A stretch of DNA of 64,000 nt, from contig NZ_QUZZ01000011.1 of assembly GCF_003545695.1 (NCBI RefSeq), positions 1 through 64,000 on the forward strand. Direction: 5' to 3'. The notes beneath the pieces were generated by a model. That model searched no databases. It was not told the DNA's origin and was given only the letters and a program-made list of their open reading frames with translations. The stretch's first letter is position 1; each line of letters begins with the position of its first letter. Source of the DNA: Taibaiella helva (lineage in GTDB: Bacteria; Bacteroidota; Bacteroidia; Chitinophagales; Chitinophagaceae). The translations under genes were made by a program, and so were the position numbers. Positions 1-8,588 of this stretch are shown here, piece after piece.

Positions 1-1000
1 ACTGTGTAGAGACGCCACCGTCGCCAAAGAACCAGGTGGGGCTGCTGTACAGTGTTCCATATGTATTGGATGTATTGGTGAAATGCGCTGTGCTGCCGGA
101 AACGGTGTGGGTAAAGTCGGCATTCAGGGAGTCGCAGGTAGTACTGCCGGTGATCTGGATCGTAAGAACGATGCTGTCGGTGCAGGTCTGTGTCATCGTC
201 ATTGAGTCCACCCACCTGTTGATCAGGGTAACCGGGTAGATGCCCGGTGCAGAATAGGTATGCGAAGGATTGTACTGGGTAGAAGTATTGCCATCGCCGA
301 AATACCAGGTAGCGCCATCGATGAACGCCTGGGTAATAGTGTTGGAAGTGTTGGTGAAGTTAACGGTATGGCCCGATACCGCAGCGGTAAAATGGGCGTG
401 CAGCGAGTCGCAGTTCAGTCCGGGGATATAAATGTTCTGGTTGTTGGTATAGGTGCAGCCGCTTCCGGTCGCCTGGAGGCTGAGGGTATAGCTGCCGGAA
501 GTGTAGGTGTGGGTTACGGGGCTGCCAGTTGCGGTATTACCATCGCCGAAGTTCCAGGAATACGTTATCCCTGGAGTGCCGGCAGGCGTATTGGCCGTAA
601 AGGTAAAAGAACCGCCACCGTTGTTGATGCTGGTAATCGTGGTGCCGCAGGCAGGATAGCCCACAGTTATCTGGTGCAGAACGGTATCGATGCAGGTATT
701 GGCCGGGTTAAGGCTGTCGTGCAGCTCGATACGGAGCATGGCATTGTAAGTTCCGGGAGCCGGATAGGTATGGGTAGTAGTGGTGTAAAAACCGTTTTGC
801 GTCGTGTTGTCGCCAAAGTACAGGGTATAATGCGGATTGCTACCCGGTGGTGTAGCCGGGCTGGTGTTCGTGAAGTTCACCTTAAGCAGGTCATTCCCCG
901 TTGGCGCTGCAGCCCAGCTGAACTGCGGATTACACTGCGCTTGCAGCAAAGCGGGGCTGAACCATGCCAGGCAAAACAGTGCCATAAAACATTTTTTCAT
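1..1000 (-). CDS. PKD-repeat secreted protein, partial (C-terminus outside window)
   Basis: The reading frame is open from an ATG at 998-1000 leftwards to the window edge, giving about 333 visible residues without a stop. It starts with a signal peptide (basic MKK, then a hydrophobic run ending near residue 22 in LLQAQ). At least four PKD-like units follow, each with the hallmark pattern W.FGDG.....HTY...G.Y.V (for example SWNFGDGN and WYFGDGN). PKD domains are beta-sandwich spacers in secreted or surface proteins. In Bacteroidota such proteins usually end in a T9SS sorting domain, but the end is not visible here. The long plus-strand frame over the same DNA is a shadow. Ligand and function are unknown. 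Confidence 0.85.
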   Translation of the reverse strand, partial: MKKCFMALFCLAWFSPALLQAQCNPQFSWAAAPTGNDLLKVNFTNTSPATPPGSNPHYTLYFGDNTTQNGFYTTTTHTYPAPGTYNAMLRIELHDSLNPANTCIDTVLHQITVGYPACGTTITSINNGGGSFTFTANTPAGTPGITYSWNFGDGNTATGSPVTHTYTSGSYTLSLQATGSGCTYTNNQNIYIPGLNCDSLHAHFTAAVSGHTVNFTNTSNTITQAFIDGATWYFGDGNTSTQYNPSHTYSAPGIYPVTLINRWVDSMTMTQTCTDSIVLTIQITGSTTCDSLNADFTHTVSGSTAHFTNTSNTYGTLYSSPTWFFGDGGVSTQ

Positions 1001-1219
1001 CTTGCTCTTTTTTTGTGATGGAAATTTTTGTCTGAAATAAGATGGCCCGGATATTGCAAAACCCTTACCGGAGCCTGTTTTTTTTCAATGAAAATCGGAC
1101 CATACAGCCCAAATATCCGGTGACAGGAAAATAGACTCCGGAAGGTCGGCCCCGCCGTGTTTGAGAAGGCTTATCCGGGTATAAATTTTACCCCTGACTG
1201 TCCCTCCGCAATGAATCAT

Positions 1220-1227
1220 TAACTTTG
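1220..1227 (+). promoter_or_regulatory. -7 promoter motif for pruA
   Basis: TAACTTTG matches the Bacteroidota -7 consensus TAnnTTTG, about 40 bases before the pruA ATG. No clear -33 TTTG partner is seen. Confidence 0.6.
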
Positions 1228-1265
1228 CGCTTTCTTTCTGTAATTTAAATTCTATTAATAATTAT

Positions 1266-2891
1266 ATGAACAACGGATATTTCTATTTCGCAGAACCAAA
1301 AAATGAACCGGTACGGAGCTATGCCCCGGGTTCGGCTGATGCGGAGCAACTCAAGAAAGCTGTCGCCGAACTGAAAGGCCAGCAACGCGATATTCCCATG
1401 TATATCAACGGCAAAGAAGTGCGTACGGGTAAGACCAAAGAGATACGCCCGCCGCATGAGACTGCGCACCTGCTGGGGCACTTTCACGAGGGAGATGCCA
1501 GCCACGTAAAAGACGCTATTGCCGCTGCGCTGGCCGCCCGTGAACAATGGGCCGCTACCAGCTGGGAACATCGTGCCGCCGTTTTCATGAAGGCTGCCGA
1601 GCTGCTGGCGACCAAATACCGTTTCCGCATGAATGCTGCGACCATGCTGGGACAAAGTAAAAATGCTTTCCAGGCCGAGATCGACAGTGCCTGCGAGCTG
1701 ATCGACTTCCTGCGGTTCAATGTCCATTTTCTCAGCGATATCTACAAGCAACAACCTATTTCGCCCGAAGGCTTCAACAACCGCATGGAATACCGTGCGC
1801 TGGAAGGGTTTGTGCTGGCGGTAACGCCTTTCAACTTTACCGCTATTGGCGGTAACCTGCCCACTGCGCCCGCCATGTGTGGTAATGTGGTGGTATGGAA
1901 ACCCGCCAATACACAGATCTATTCAGCGTCCGTGTTCATGGAGATACTGAAGGAAGCCGGTCTGCCCGATGGCGTGATCAACCTGGTGTACACCAGCGGC
2001 CCGGTAGTAGGCGAGATCTGCTTCGATCATCCCGATTTTGCCGGCGTGCACTTCACTGGTTCTACCGGCGTGTTCCAGGGTATGTGGAAGAGTATCGGCA
2101 ACAACATCGCCAAATACAAATCCTATCCCCGCATCGTAGGAGAGACCGGCGGTAAAGATTTCGTTTTCGTACACCCTACAGCCAATGTTGATGCCGTGGT
2201 GGCCAACCTGGTGCGTGGCGCTTTCGAATACCAGGGACAAAAGTGTTCCGCCGCTTCAAGAGCTTACCTGCCTTCCAACCTGGCCGAAGAGATCAAGAGC
2301 AAATTCATTGCAGAGCTGAAGACGCTGAAAATGGGTCCTGTAGACGATTTTACCAATTTCATCAATGCAGTGATCGATGAAAAATCCTTCGACAACCTGG
2401 CCAGGTATATTGACGGTGTGAAAGGCAGCAGCGAAGCTAAAATTATTCACGGCGGCAACTATGATAAGAGCAAGGGCTACTTTATCGAGCCTACTGTGAT
2501 CGAAACCACCAATCCTGATTATGTGACGATGTGCGAAGAGCTGTTTGGCCCTGTGCTGACCATTCACACCTACGATGAAGCACAGTGGGAGCAGCTGCTG
2601 GATAAGGTAGACCATACTTCCGGCTATGCGCTTACCGGGGCGATCTTTGCCCAGGACCGCGCAGTGATTGAGCTGCTGACAAAGAAGCTGGTCAATGCTG
2701 CCGGTAATTTCTACATCAATGATAAGCCTACCGGCGCTGTCGTGGGCCAGCAGCCTTTCGGCGGTGCGCGGGCTTCGGGAACCAACGATAAGGCCGGTTC
2801 CATCCTGAACCTCTTCCGCTGGCTGAGCGCCCGTACGATCAAGGAAACCTATGTGCCGGTAACCAACTACCGTTATCCTTTCCACCAGTAA
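1266..2891 (+). CDS. pruA: L-glutamate gamma-semialdehyde (1-pyrroline-5-carboxylate) dehydrogenase
   Basis: This 541-residue aldehyde dehydrogenase-fold protein oxidises glutamate semialdehyde to glutamate with NAD+, the second step of proline catabolism. The catalytic cysteine is Cys327 in GQKCSAASR and the general base is Glu293 in GETGGKD. The cofactor loop FTGSTGVF and the substrate motif TPFNFTAIGGN are also present. Length and motifs fit the stand-alone P5CDH family of eukaryotes and Bacteroidota rather than the bifunctional PutA. No proline dehydrogenase gene is adjacent, so the first step must be encoded elsewhere. The gene is monocistronic, with its own promoter upstream and a strong hairpin terminator downstream. 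The cytosol is the expected location. Confidence 0.95.
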   Translation: MNNGYFYFAEPKNEPVRSYAPGSADAEQLKKAVAELKGQQRDIPMYINGKEVRTGKTKEIRPPHETAHLLGHFHEGDASHVKDAIAAALAAREQWAATSWEHRAAVFMKAAELLATKYRFRMNAATMLGQSKNAFQAEIDSACELIDFLRFNVHFLSDIYKQQPISPEGFNNRMEYRALEGFVLAVTPFNFTAIGGNLPTAPAMCGNVVVWKPANTQIYSASVFMEILKEAGLPDGVINLVYTSGPVVGEICFDHPDFAGVHFTGSTGVFQGMWKSIGNNIAKYKSYPRIVGETGGKDFVFVHPTANVDAVVANLVRGAFEYQGQKCSAASRAYLPSNLAEEIKSKFIAELKTLKMGPVDDFTNFINAVIDEKSFDNLARYIDGVKGSSEAKIIHGGNYDKSKGYFIEPTVIETTNPDYVTMCEELFGPVLTIHTYDEAQWEQLLDKVDHTSGYALTGAIFAQDRAVIELLTKKLVNAAGNFYINDKPTGAVVGQQPFGGARASGTNDKAGSILNLFRWLSARTIKETYVPVTNYRYPFHQ

Positions 2892-2916
2892 AGGATCTTG
2901 GGATTCCGGATCTATA

Positions 2917-2959
2917 AAAGGCTGTCGGGTATTTTAGCTAAGTACCCGACAGCCTTTTT
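2917..2959 (+). terminator. Rho-independent terminator after pruA
   Basis: A perfect 15-bp stem (2917-2931 with 2943-2957) has an 11-base loop and is followed by T residues, 25 bases past the pruA stop. Confidence 0.85.
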
Positions 2960-3027
2960 CATCTGAAGGGCATTACTGCAGGTGATGTCAATCCGGCTTA
3001 CCGGCAGCCCCTATCGCTTACCCATGA

Positions 3028-3060
3028 AAAAGCCCTGTCATCGCAGATGACAGGGCTTTT
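3028..3060 (-). terminator. Bidirectional terminator, mainly for the small gene at 3078
   Basis: A perfect 15-bp inverted repeat (3028-3042 with 3046-3060) around a 3-base loop is A-rich on one side and T-rich on the other. It can therefore stop transcription from both sides. It lies 18 bases beyond the stop of the minus-strand gene. Confidence 0.8.
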
Positions 3061-3077
3061 GTGCCTGTAGCTTTACT

Positions 3078-3407
3078 TTAATGGGTGGCCAGCTTCTTGA
3101 TCATTTTATCGGATACAGGATCGGAATAAACGCCGAAAGCATTCATCAATATTCCCTTTACGCCATGGCTCTCCGAGGAGATTGCATAAACAACATTTTC
3201 ATCTCCGGGATCGGTTATTCCTTCAAAGCGAAAGACCTTGTCGATGGTGAATTCTTCAGGATTCAGCCTTTTCTGCCCGCCTTCGTAGCTGAGGCAATCG
3301 TTGTCGAGGTTGAAATCGTAAGTGTAGCCTATCTTCTCCAGCCAGGCAATGGCATCGGTTACCGTGGGGAAATCGGGATGCTGGTTTATTTCTGGTATCT
3401 CTGACAT
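3078..3407 (-). CDS. Small conserved Bacteroidota protein (often labelled PRPP synthetase)
   Basis: This soluble 109-residue protein has no signal peptide and no membrane helix. It matches, from memory, a Bacteroidota family of about 100 residues with the pattern GYTYDFNL.....L....L.PEEF.ID..FRFEG.....D..V.YAIS...G.KG.L..A.G.YSD. Members are widely deposited as phosphoribosylpyrophosphate synthetase, but at this length it lacks the PRPP-binding and ATP-binding parts of a real Prs enzyme, so that name looks wrong. Here the segment RFEGITDPGDENVVYAISS is clear. It lies head to tail with dps (39-base gap, same strand), so co-transcription is possible. Function is unknown. Confidence 0.75.
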   Translation of the reverse strand: MSEIPEINQHPDFPTVTDAIAWLEKIGYTYDFNLDNDCLSYEGGQKRLNPEEFTIDKVFRFEGITDPGDENVVYAISSESHGVKGILMNAFGVYSDPVSDKMIKKLATH

Positions 3408-3446
3408 AGCGGGTCGTTTTAGTGGTTCATATAAAGTACCGGTCGG

Positions 3447-3965
3447 TTATTTGGCGGTCGCGCGCAGCATCCAGGCCATTGTTTCGTGCTGCTCTACCAG
3501 GCCGGTTATGAAGTCGGCGCTGCCGGCGTCTTTATATTTTTCCTGGAATTTATCGATGTCGCTGCGCAGTCTGCGGATAATGGTCTCATGATCGTCAAGC
3601 AGCTGTTGCAGCATCTCGGCTGAGCTGGTGCCAAAATCTTCATTCTCCAGCAGGGAGGCTTCCTGCAGGAAGTGCTTCATGGAGCCCAGCGCATAATGGC
3701 CGATCTTGCGGATACGTTCCGCTACTTCATCCATGATCGTAGCCAGCTGGTTGTACTGCTTTTCAAAGAAGAGGTGCAGGTCGTGGAATTGCGCGCCTTC
3801 AACATTCCAGTGGAATTTACGGGTCTTGGTATACAGCAGGAATTCGTCGGATAATAGCTTGTTCAGCTCATCGGCCACCGCCTGTTTGTTACCCGCGCTG
3901 ATACCGATGTTGGCTTCGGTTAATGCAGCCTCATTTGTCTTTGATTTTGATGAAGTCTTTGCCAT
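3447..3965 (-). CDS. dps: Dps-family DNA-binding ferritin-like protein
   Basis: The 172-residue product belongs to the Dps/miniferritin family, which oxidises ferrous iron with peroxide, stores it in a 12-subunit shell and shields DNA under stress. The ferroxidase ligand pattern is visible: His in KFHWNVEGAQFHDLHLFFE, then D and E in DEVAERIRKIG. The N-terminal Lys/Ser-rich tail (AKTSSKSKTNE) fits the DNA-binding tail of some Dps proteins. I chose the ATG at 3965 rather than the upstream ATG at 4073 because a TAnnTTTG promoter box (4010-4017) lies between them and because the family begins here. It probably shares a transcript with the small gene at 3078. Confidence 0.92.
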   Translation of the reverse strand: MAKTSSKSKTNEAALTEANIGISAGNKQAVADELNKLLSDEFLLYTKTRKFHWNVEGAQFHDLHLFFEKQYNQLATIMDEVAERIRKIGHYALGSMKHFLQEASLLENEDFGTSSAEMLQQLLDDHETIIRRLRSDIDKFQEKYKDAGSADFITGLVEQHETMAWMLRATAK

Positions 3966-4009
3966 GTGTACTTTGATTTGTGTTGTGATTGTGTAGGATA
4001 ATGACAAAT

Positions 4010-4017
4010 CAAAATTA
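4010..4017 (-). promoter_or_regulatory. -7 promoter motif for dps
   Basis: On the minus strand this reads TAATTTTG, 45 bases before the chosen start. It argues against the longer upstream start at 4073. Confidence 0.55.
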
Positions 4018-4122
4018 AAAAGGTTTACAGGAAGTGAGCAGCCGCTAAAGCCTTTATTTTTAGCTGCTTTCATCGATAAAATCTATGCTGCGGAGCATGC
4101 CGCTGCCGGGGCTGTGCATACA

Positions 4123-4157
4123 AAAAGCGCTGCCCTTATCCTGAGGGCAGCGCTTTT
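4123..4157 (-). terminator. Terminator after the S46 peptidase gene
   Basis: A perfect 14-bp stem (4123-4136 with 4144-4157) has a 7-base loop and T-runs on either strand. It lies 19 bases past the stop codon at 4176. Confidence 0.8.
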
Positions 4158-4175
4158 GACAGGTATGGTATCGTT

Positions 4176-6329
4176 TTAATTCAGCTTCATTTCATTGATC
4201 AGGTTGCTGGCGCCGCCATATTTGTCGATCAGCCAAAGGACAAAGCGGATATCCACGACAATTGTTCTCTTGTATTTTTTGTCGAAGGCGATATCACCGC
4301 TCATCGCTTCCCAGTTGCCGTCGAAGGCCAGGCCCAGCAGCTCGCCGTTGCCATTGATCACAGGGCTGCCGCTATTGCCGCCGGTAATGTCGTTATTGGT
4401 GATGAAGCAGGTAACCAGCTCACCGTTGGCATTGGCATAACGACCGAAATCTTTGGTCTTGCAAAGGTCGAGAAAATTCTGGGGCAGGTCGAATTCATAA
4501 TCGCCGGGCTTGTACTTGTCCAGCAAACCGTCCAGGGTGGTATAGTAGTCGTAGGTAACCGCATCCTGGGGATGGTAGCCGCCCACCGTACCATAGGTAA
4601 TGCGCATGGTGGAGTTGGCATCCGGGTAGAACAGCTTGCCCTGGTTCTTCTGCATCAGCCCTTTGATGTATTGCTGGCTGAGGTTATCCTTGGTCTTGCC
4701 AAACTGCTCCTGGCGCGGTTTGTAGTTCTGCTCATAATTGTTTACAAAGCTGAGCGCGTATTGTACCGCAGGGTCGGCGTTCAGCTTCTCAAGGCTGGGG
4801 CCCGAGCAGAAGTTCTCAAACTTAACGTCGTCGAGCAGGAAAGTATTAAGGAAGGCGTAGTTAGCAAAGTCATTAAACGTTTTGGACCAGTCGCTGTTGC
4901 CGAATTGCTTGAAGATAAAACGCTGGTAGAAGTCGGGCAGCTGTCCATGAGGCACATCTTTGTAGAACAGCTCGGCTGTACGGGCCAGCATTTCCTGCTC
5001 TACTGCCGGCACAAACTCTTTCATGGCCTCTTTACGTGCTTTGCGCAGCTCGGCAACTTCCTTGCCAACCTCTTCCGCTTTTGTTTTTTTATCGGAAAGC
5101 AATTGGTTCAGCTTGTTGGTCTTGGCCGCCAGCTTGGCCAGCGCCGATCCCATGAAGCACTCGGCATAATAAACATTGTGCTTTGCATAGGGGCGATAGT
5201 CGCTGTACATGCGGGCATATTGGTTCATCAGGTCTTCATAATCCCTGTTGGTTGTTTTGGACCAGGCCGTGAAATCCTGTTCCTGGCGCTGTTTTTCGTC
5301 GATCACACGCAGACGCTTCAGCTGCTCGGTCTGGCCGATGAAATATTTCCAGTAGTTGGCAATACGGGCATAGTTCGACGCCAGCTTCAGGTTAACCGCG
5401 GGGTCCTTGCGCATATAGTTGCGCATAATGCCGAGGCGCATATCCCTGATCTTGACGATAGAAGGGTTCACCTCGTTGATGGCCATGTCCACACCATATG
5501 AAGTTTCATAACGGTTGGTACGGCCGGGGTAACCCATTACCATGGCGAAATCGTTTTCCTTTACGCCCTGGGTCGATACCGGGAGGTATTGTTTGGGTTT
5601 GTAGGGTATGTTTGTCTTGGCGTAAGGCGCCGGGTTGTTGTTCTTATCGGCATATACGCGGAACATGGAGAAATCGGCGGTATGGCGGGGCCACATCCAG
5701 TTGTCCGTATCGCCGCCGTATTTGCCCAGCGATTTGGGCGGCGTACCCACCATGCGTACGTCGTTGAATACCTGGTACACCAGCAGGATATACTGGTTGC
5801 CGTTGAAATAGGCCGTGACAGCCGATGCATAACGGCCGCCTTCATTGGCTTTCTTTTCCAGCTCTTCTTTCGCCTTGTCCATCGCTTTCTTTTTCTTTTC
5901 CTCTGAAGCCGCGTTTTCGCCGGCTTTCAGCACCTGTGCAGTCACATCTTCCATGCGCGCGAGGAATTTAACCGAAAGACCGGGAGCCGGGATCTCTTCA
6001 TCCAGGGTCTTGGCCCAGAAGCCATTTTCCAGGTAGTTGTTCTCCACGGTGCTCAGCTCGGCAATGCTGCCATAGCCGCAGTGGTGGTTGGTGATCAGCA
6101 GGCCGTTGGGAGAAATGATCTCGCCGGTGCACCCGCCGCCAAAATGTACGATAGCATCTTTGAGGCTGGAGTGATTGGCGCTGTACAGGTCTTCGGCCGT
6201 GAGCTTCAGGCCGAGGCGCTGCATCTCGTCATAGTTTTTCCCGATGAGCATGGGGATCCACATGCCTTCATCTGCACGGGCAGACAAAAGTGTGGTCATA
6301 GCGAATATGCTTAATAAAAGTTTTTTCAT
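4176..6329 (-). CDS. S46-family dipeptidyl-peptidase, DPP7-type
   Basis: This 717-residue secreted serine peptidase removes dipeptides from peptide N-termini in the periplasm. A signal peptide (MKKLLLSIFAMTTLLSARA) precedes the mature protein. The chymotrypsin-like catalytic residues are visible: His83 in LITNHHCGYG, Asp219 in HTADFS and Ser653 in GGNSGSPV. The S1-pocket residue that separates the two subfamilies (Arg673 in DPP11, Gly in DPP7) corresponds to Gly671 in FDGNWEAMSGD. This predicts hydrophobic or broad P1 preference rather than Asp/Glu. Residues 140-165 are a Lys/Glu-rich insert in the helical region. The gene is monocistronic, with a -7 box five bases upstream and a terminator downstream. 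Confidence 0.93.
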   Translation of the reverse strand: MKKLLLSIFAMTTLLSARADEGMWIPMLIGKNYDEMQRLGLKLTAEDLYSANHSSLKDAIVHFGGGCTGEIISPNGLLITNHHCGYGSIAELSTVENNYLENGFWAKTLDEEIPAPGLSVKFLARMEDVTAQVLKAGENAASEEKKKKAMDKAKEELEKKANEGGRYASAVTAYFNGNQYILLVYQVFNDVRMVGTPPKSLGKYGGDTDNWMWPRHTADFSMFRVYADKNNNPAPYAKTNIPYKPKQYLPVSTQGVKENDFAMVMGYPGRTNRYETSYGVDMAINEVNPSIVKIRDMRLGIMRNYMRKDPAVNLKLASNYARIANYWKYFIGQTEQLKRLRVIDEKQRQEQDFTAWSKTTNRDYEDLMNQYARMYSDYRPYAKHNVYYAECFMGSALAKLAAKTNKLNQLLSDKKTKAEEVGKEVAELRKARKEAMKEFVPAVEQEMLARTAELFYKDVPHGQLPDFYQRFIFKQFGNSDWSKTFNDFANYAFLNTFLLDDVKFENFCSGPSLEKLNADPAVQYALSFVNNYEQNYKPRQEQFGKTKDNLSQQYIKGLMQKNQGKLFYPDANSTMRITYGTVGGYHPQDAVTYDYYTTLDGLLDKYKPGDYEFDLPQNFLDLCKTKDFGRYANANGELVTCFITNNDITGGNSGSPVINGNGELLGLAFDGNWEAMSGDIAFDKKYKRTIVVDIRFVLWLIDKYGGASNLINEMKLN

Positions 6330-6334
6330 GCTCG

Positions 6335-6342
6335 CAAAAATA
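6335..6342 (-). promoter_or_regulatory. -7 motif before the S46 peptidase
   Basis: The minus strand reads TATTTTTG only five bases before the ATG. If used, the 5' leader would be almost absent, so the match may also be fortuitous. Confidence 0.4.
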
Positions 6343-6536
6343 TAAAATGTTCAGCGCTATTTCTCACCCCATTAGCGGGGAAAATGCAGGCGGAAATGAG
6401 ATCTGTTCCCTCCGGGGCGATCAGCTGCTGCACCGGGAAACCGGGCGGTTACGATTGTTGGATAATTCATTTAAGAATAATATCGCAGGTGTGCCGGTGT
6501 CGGGCTAATAGGATATACCTGCTGAAATTGTGCGTA

Positions 6537-6558
6537 GAGACGTTGCATGCAATGTCTC
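6537..6558. repeat. REP-like palindrome copy
   Basis: GAGACGTTGCA followed by TGCAATGTCTC forms an 11-bp inverted repeat with one G-T mismatch. It lies in the 344-base gap 6330-6673, which holds no gene. Core bases match the palindromes at 37.1-37.6 kb. Confidence 0.6.
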
Positions 6559-6608
6559 CGCCAGGAGAGAACGTAGGAGGTGTTGAATGAGGTAGATGCT
6601 GAAATGCC

Positions 6609-6639
6609 GGTAGAGATATAGCAATGCTACATCTCTACC
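6609..6639. repeat. Second palindrome in the same gap
   Basis: GGTAGAGAT (6609-6617) pairs perfectly with ATCTCTACC (6631-6639), with an inner AGC/GCT pair. It starts like the neighbouring repeat (GTAGAGA) but has a different core. Confidence 0.5.
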
Positions 6640-6673
6640 AGCAAAACGTATGGAGGTGTTTACAGCCCAATCA

Positions 6674-8101
6674 TCATTTGCAGTAATTCAGCAGGAAGTC
6701 GATCATCATGCGCATGCCATAGGCCGTGCCGCCGGCGGTGCGGTAATCTTTTCGTGCCGGGATATGAGATACTCCGGCGATATCGAAGTGCATCCAGGGA
6801 TAATCGGTGAAATGCTGCAGAAATTTACCGGCGGTGATAGCGCCGCCCGATGGGCCGCCGATATTCTTCAGGTCGGCAATATCGGATTTGATCATGTCAC
6901 CGTATTCATCCCACAGCGGATATTCTACCAGGCGCTCGTATTGGTTAAAGCCGCTTTGCTGCAGCTGTTGCTTTATGGTATCGGAAGCTGTGCCCATGGT
7001 CACCATACCGACATCGCCTATAGCAACGGATGCGGCGCCGGTAAGCGTAGCAAAGTCGAGCACCAGCTCAGGACGGTATTTCTTGGCATAGTGCAGCGCA
7101 TCAGCCAGCACCAGACGGCCTTCCGCATCGGTATTCAATACTTCTACAGTAGTGCCGCTGTACATAGTGATCACATCACCCGGCACATAAGCATTTTCCC
7201 CCGGGCGGTTTTCGGTGGCCGGTATCAATCCGACAAGATGCAGGGGAAGATCCAGCTGAGCTGCAGCGTAGAGCACGCCGGTCACCAGGGCAGCGCCGCT
7301 CATATCGCTCTTCATACGATCCATGGAATTGGGAGTAGGCTTGAGGCTGAGGCCGCCGGTGTCGTACACGATGCCTTTACCCACAAGCACGATCGGATTC
7401 TTGTTGATTACGCGGGTGGGGCGGTGTTCCATAATGGTAAAGGTCGGCGGCAGGATGCTGCCTCTGTTCACGGCCAGCAGACCGCCCATGCCAAGCTGTT
7501 CTATTTTGGCTTTGCCCAGCACATTCACACGGAAGCCGCCTTCTTTGCCGACGTTGGCAATCTCTTTGGACAGCTGCTCTGCTGTGAGGAAGCTGAGCGG
7601 TTCATTAACCAGGGTACGCACCAGGTAGGCCGCTTCACATATAGCCTGGAGCTGTTTCAGGTCTTTGAGCGTAATGCTTTGTTTTTCGAAGCCGATATCG
7701 GTAAGCGCATAGACGGTTTTGCGGGCGTCGGACTTGTATTTGAGGAACTGGTAAGAGGCGAGCGCCAGCCCTTCGGCCAGGAGATAGGCCGCCGCAGGTT
7801 CCATGCTGAGATTGGTAATGGTGATCTCTTTGGCTTTGCCTTTTTGCAACAGTAGCTGCAGTTCGGCGCCCTGCTTGCGCAGCAGCTCCCGGCTTTGATA
7901 GCTTTCTTTTCCTGCTGCTGCAAAAACAACATACAACTGATGATCAAACCGGTTGAACGAAACAATCTTTTGCTCGTTCCTGATCTGCTGTTCGAGGTAA
8001 GCCGCCTCCTCTTTGGAAAGCGCAATATTCCTGAACTGGCTGGCATTATCAATGATATAGATCAGCTGCCCCTTGGGACTCTTATGTATTCTGAAGAACA
8101 T
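6674..8101 (-). CDS. M17 leucyl aminopeptidase family protein
   Basis: This 475-residue cytosolic aminopeptidase of the two-zinc M17 (PepA) family releases N-terminal amino acids. The signature NTDAEGRLVLAD is intact, as are the metal and catalytic regions LVGKGIVYDTGG and KSDMSGAA. The first 150 residues form the variable N-terminal domain, which has no signal peptide. Length is normal for the family. A -7 box (TATTTTTG, 8128-8135 on the minus strand) lies 26 bases before the start. Next to the S46 peptidase it could complete breakdown of imported dipeptides, but that link is an inference from proximity. The 344-base gap between them carries repeats and no terminator that I could identify. 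Confidence 0.93.
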   Translation of the reverse strand: MFFRIHKSPKGQLIYIIDNASQFRNIALSKEEAAYLEQQIRNEQKIVSFNRFDHQLYVVFAAAGKESYQSRELLRKQGAELQLLLQKGKAKEITITNLSMEPAAAYLLAEGLALASYQFLKYKSDARKTVYALTDIGFEKQSITLKDLKQLQAICEAAYLVRTLVNEPLSFLTAEQLSKEIANVGKEGGFRVNVLGKAKIEQLGMGGLLAVNRGSILPPTFTIMEHRPTRVINKNPIVLVGKGIVYDTGGLSLKPTPNSMDRMKSDMSGAALVTGVLYAAAQLDLPLHLVGLIPATENRPGENAYVPGDVITMYSGTTVEVLNTDAEGRLVLADALHYAKKYRPELVLDFATLTGAASVAIGDVGMVTMGTASDTIKQQLQQSGFNQYERLVEYPLWDEYGDMIKSDIADLKNIGGPSGGAITAGKFLQHFTDYPWMHFDIAGVSHIPARKDYRTAGGTAYGMRMMIDFLLNYCK

Positions 8102-8127
8102 GGTTAGCTATTAATGATGATCAGCGA

Positions 8128-8135
8128 CAAAAATA
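8128..8135 (-). promoter_or_regulatory. -7 motif for the M17 aminopeptidase
   Basis: TATTTTTG on the minus strand lies 26 bases ahead of the ATG and fits TAnnTTTG. Confidence 0.5.
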
Positions 8136-8186
8136 GCAATTATCCTTCCAGTTTAGGCGATCAGGTCCGGGCTGCAGTGCCAGGCT

Positions 8187-8588
8187 TCAGCGTTCGAGGA
8201 TAGGGTCCGGAACAGCGAGTGCCAGCAGCTGTATAGCTTTCTTCTGAAAATCGATCAGCGCTTTTACTTCCTCTTTCAGCGACCGGATCTCCTGTAGCAG
8301 GATTTGTTCATTGTCCGCATTGCCTGCCTCCGCTGCAGGCATGCGGGGAGATAAATCTTCCCGGGGATTTTCCTGTGCAGGGACGCTTTGCAGCAGGGTA
8401 GCCAGGTCGGTCTGCAGGATGTCGGCGATAGCGGAAAGCAGTCGCACGTCCATGGATTTGTTGACGCCCCGCTCCATTTTAGCATAGGTCCGTTCATCCA
8501 TATACAGGCGCATAGCCATTTCTCTTTGCGTTATCCCTTTGAAGCGACGCAGCCTTTTAATATTCGTTCGGATATTGGCCAGGATCAT
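8187..8588 (-). CDS. XRE-family transcriptional regulator, module A
   Basis: The protein has 133 residues. Residues 5-62 form a Cro/CI-type helix-turn-helix (IRTNIKRLRRFKGITQREMA, then MDERTYAKMERG). A Pro/Ala-rich spacer follows, then an amphipathic helix (about 96-120, EIRSLKEEVKALIDFQKKAI) that could form a dimerising coiled coil. There is no ligand-binding or protease domain. It is paralogous to the regulator at 20347: same length, same helix-turn-helix wording (GITQREMA.(K/R)L...ERTY.K.ERG) and same C-terminal helix. Both sit on the minus strand ahead of a giant plus-strand surface-protein gene, so control of that gene is a reasonable inference. The 659-base gap between is AT-rich. Confidence 0.88.
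   Translation of the reverse strand: MILANIRTNIKRLRRFKGITQREMAMRLYMDERTYAKMERGVNKSMDVRLLSAIADILQTDLATLLQSVPAQENPREDLSPRMPAAEAGNADNEQILLQEIRSLKEEVKALIDFQKKAIQLLALAVPDPILER

Noticed and set aside
260-1018. Plus-strand frame of 252 codons at the left edge
   Set aside because: It is the shadow of the minus-strand PKD-repeat gene, whose product has a signal peptide and PKD motifs.
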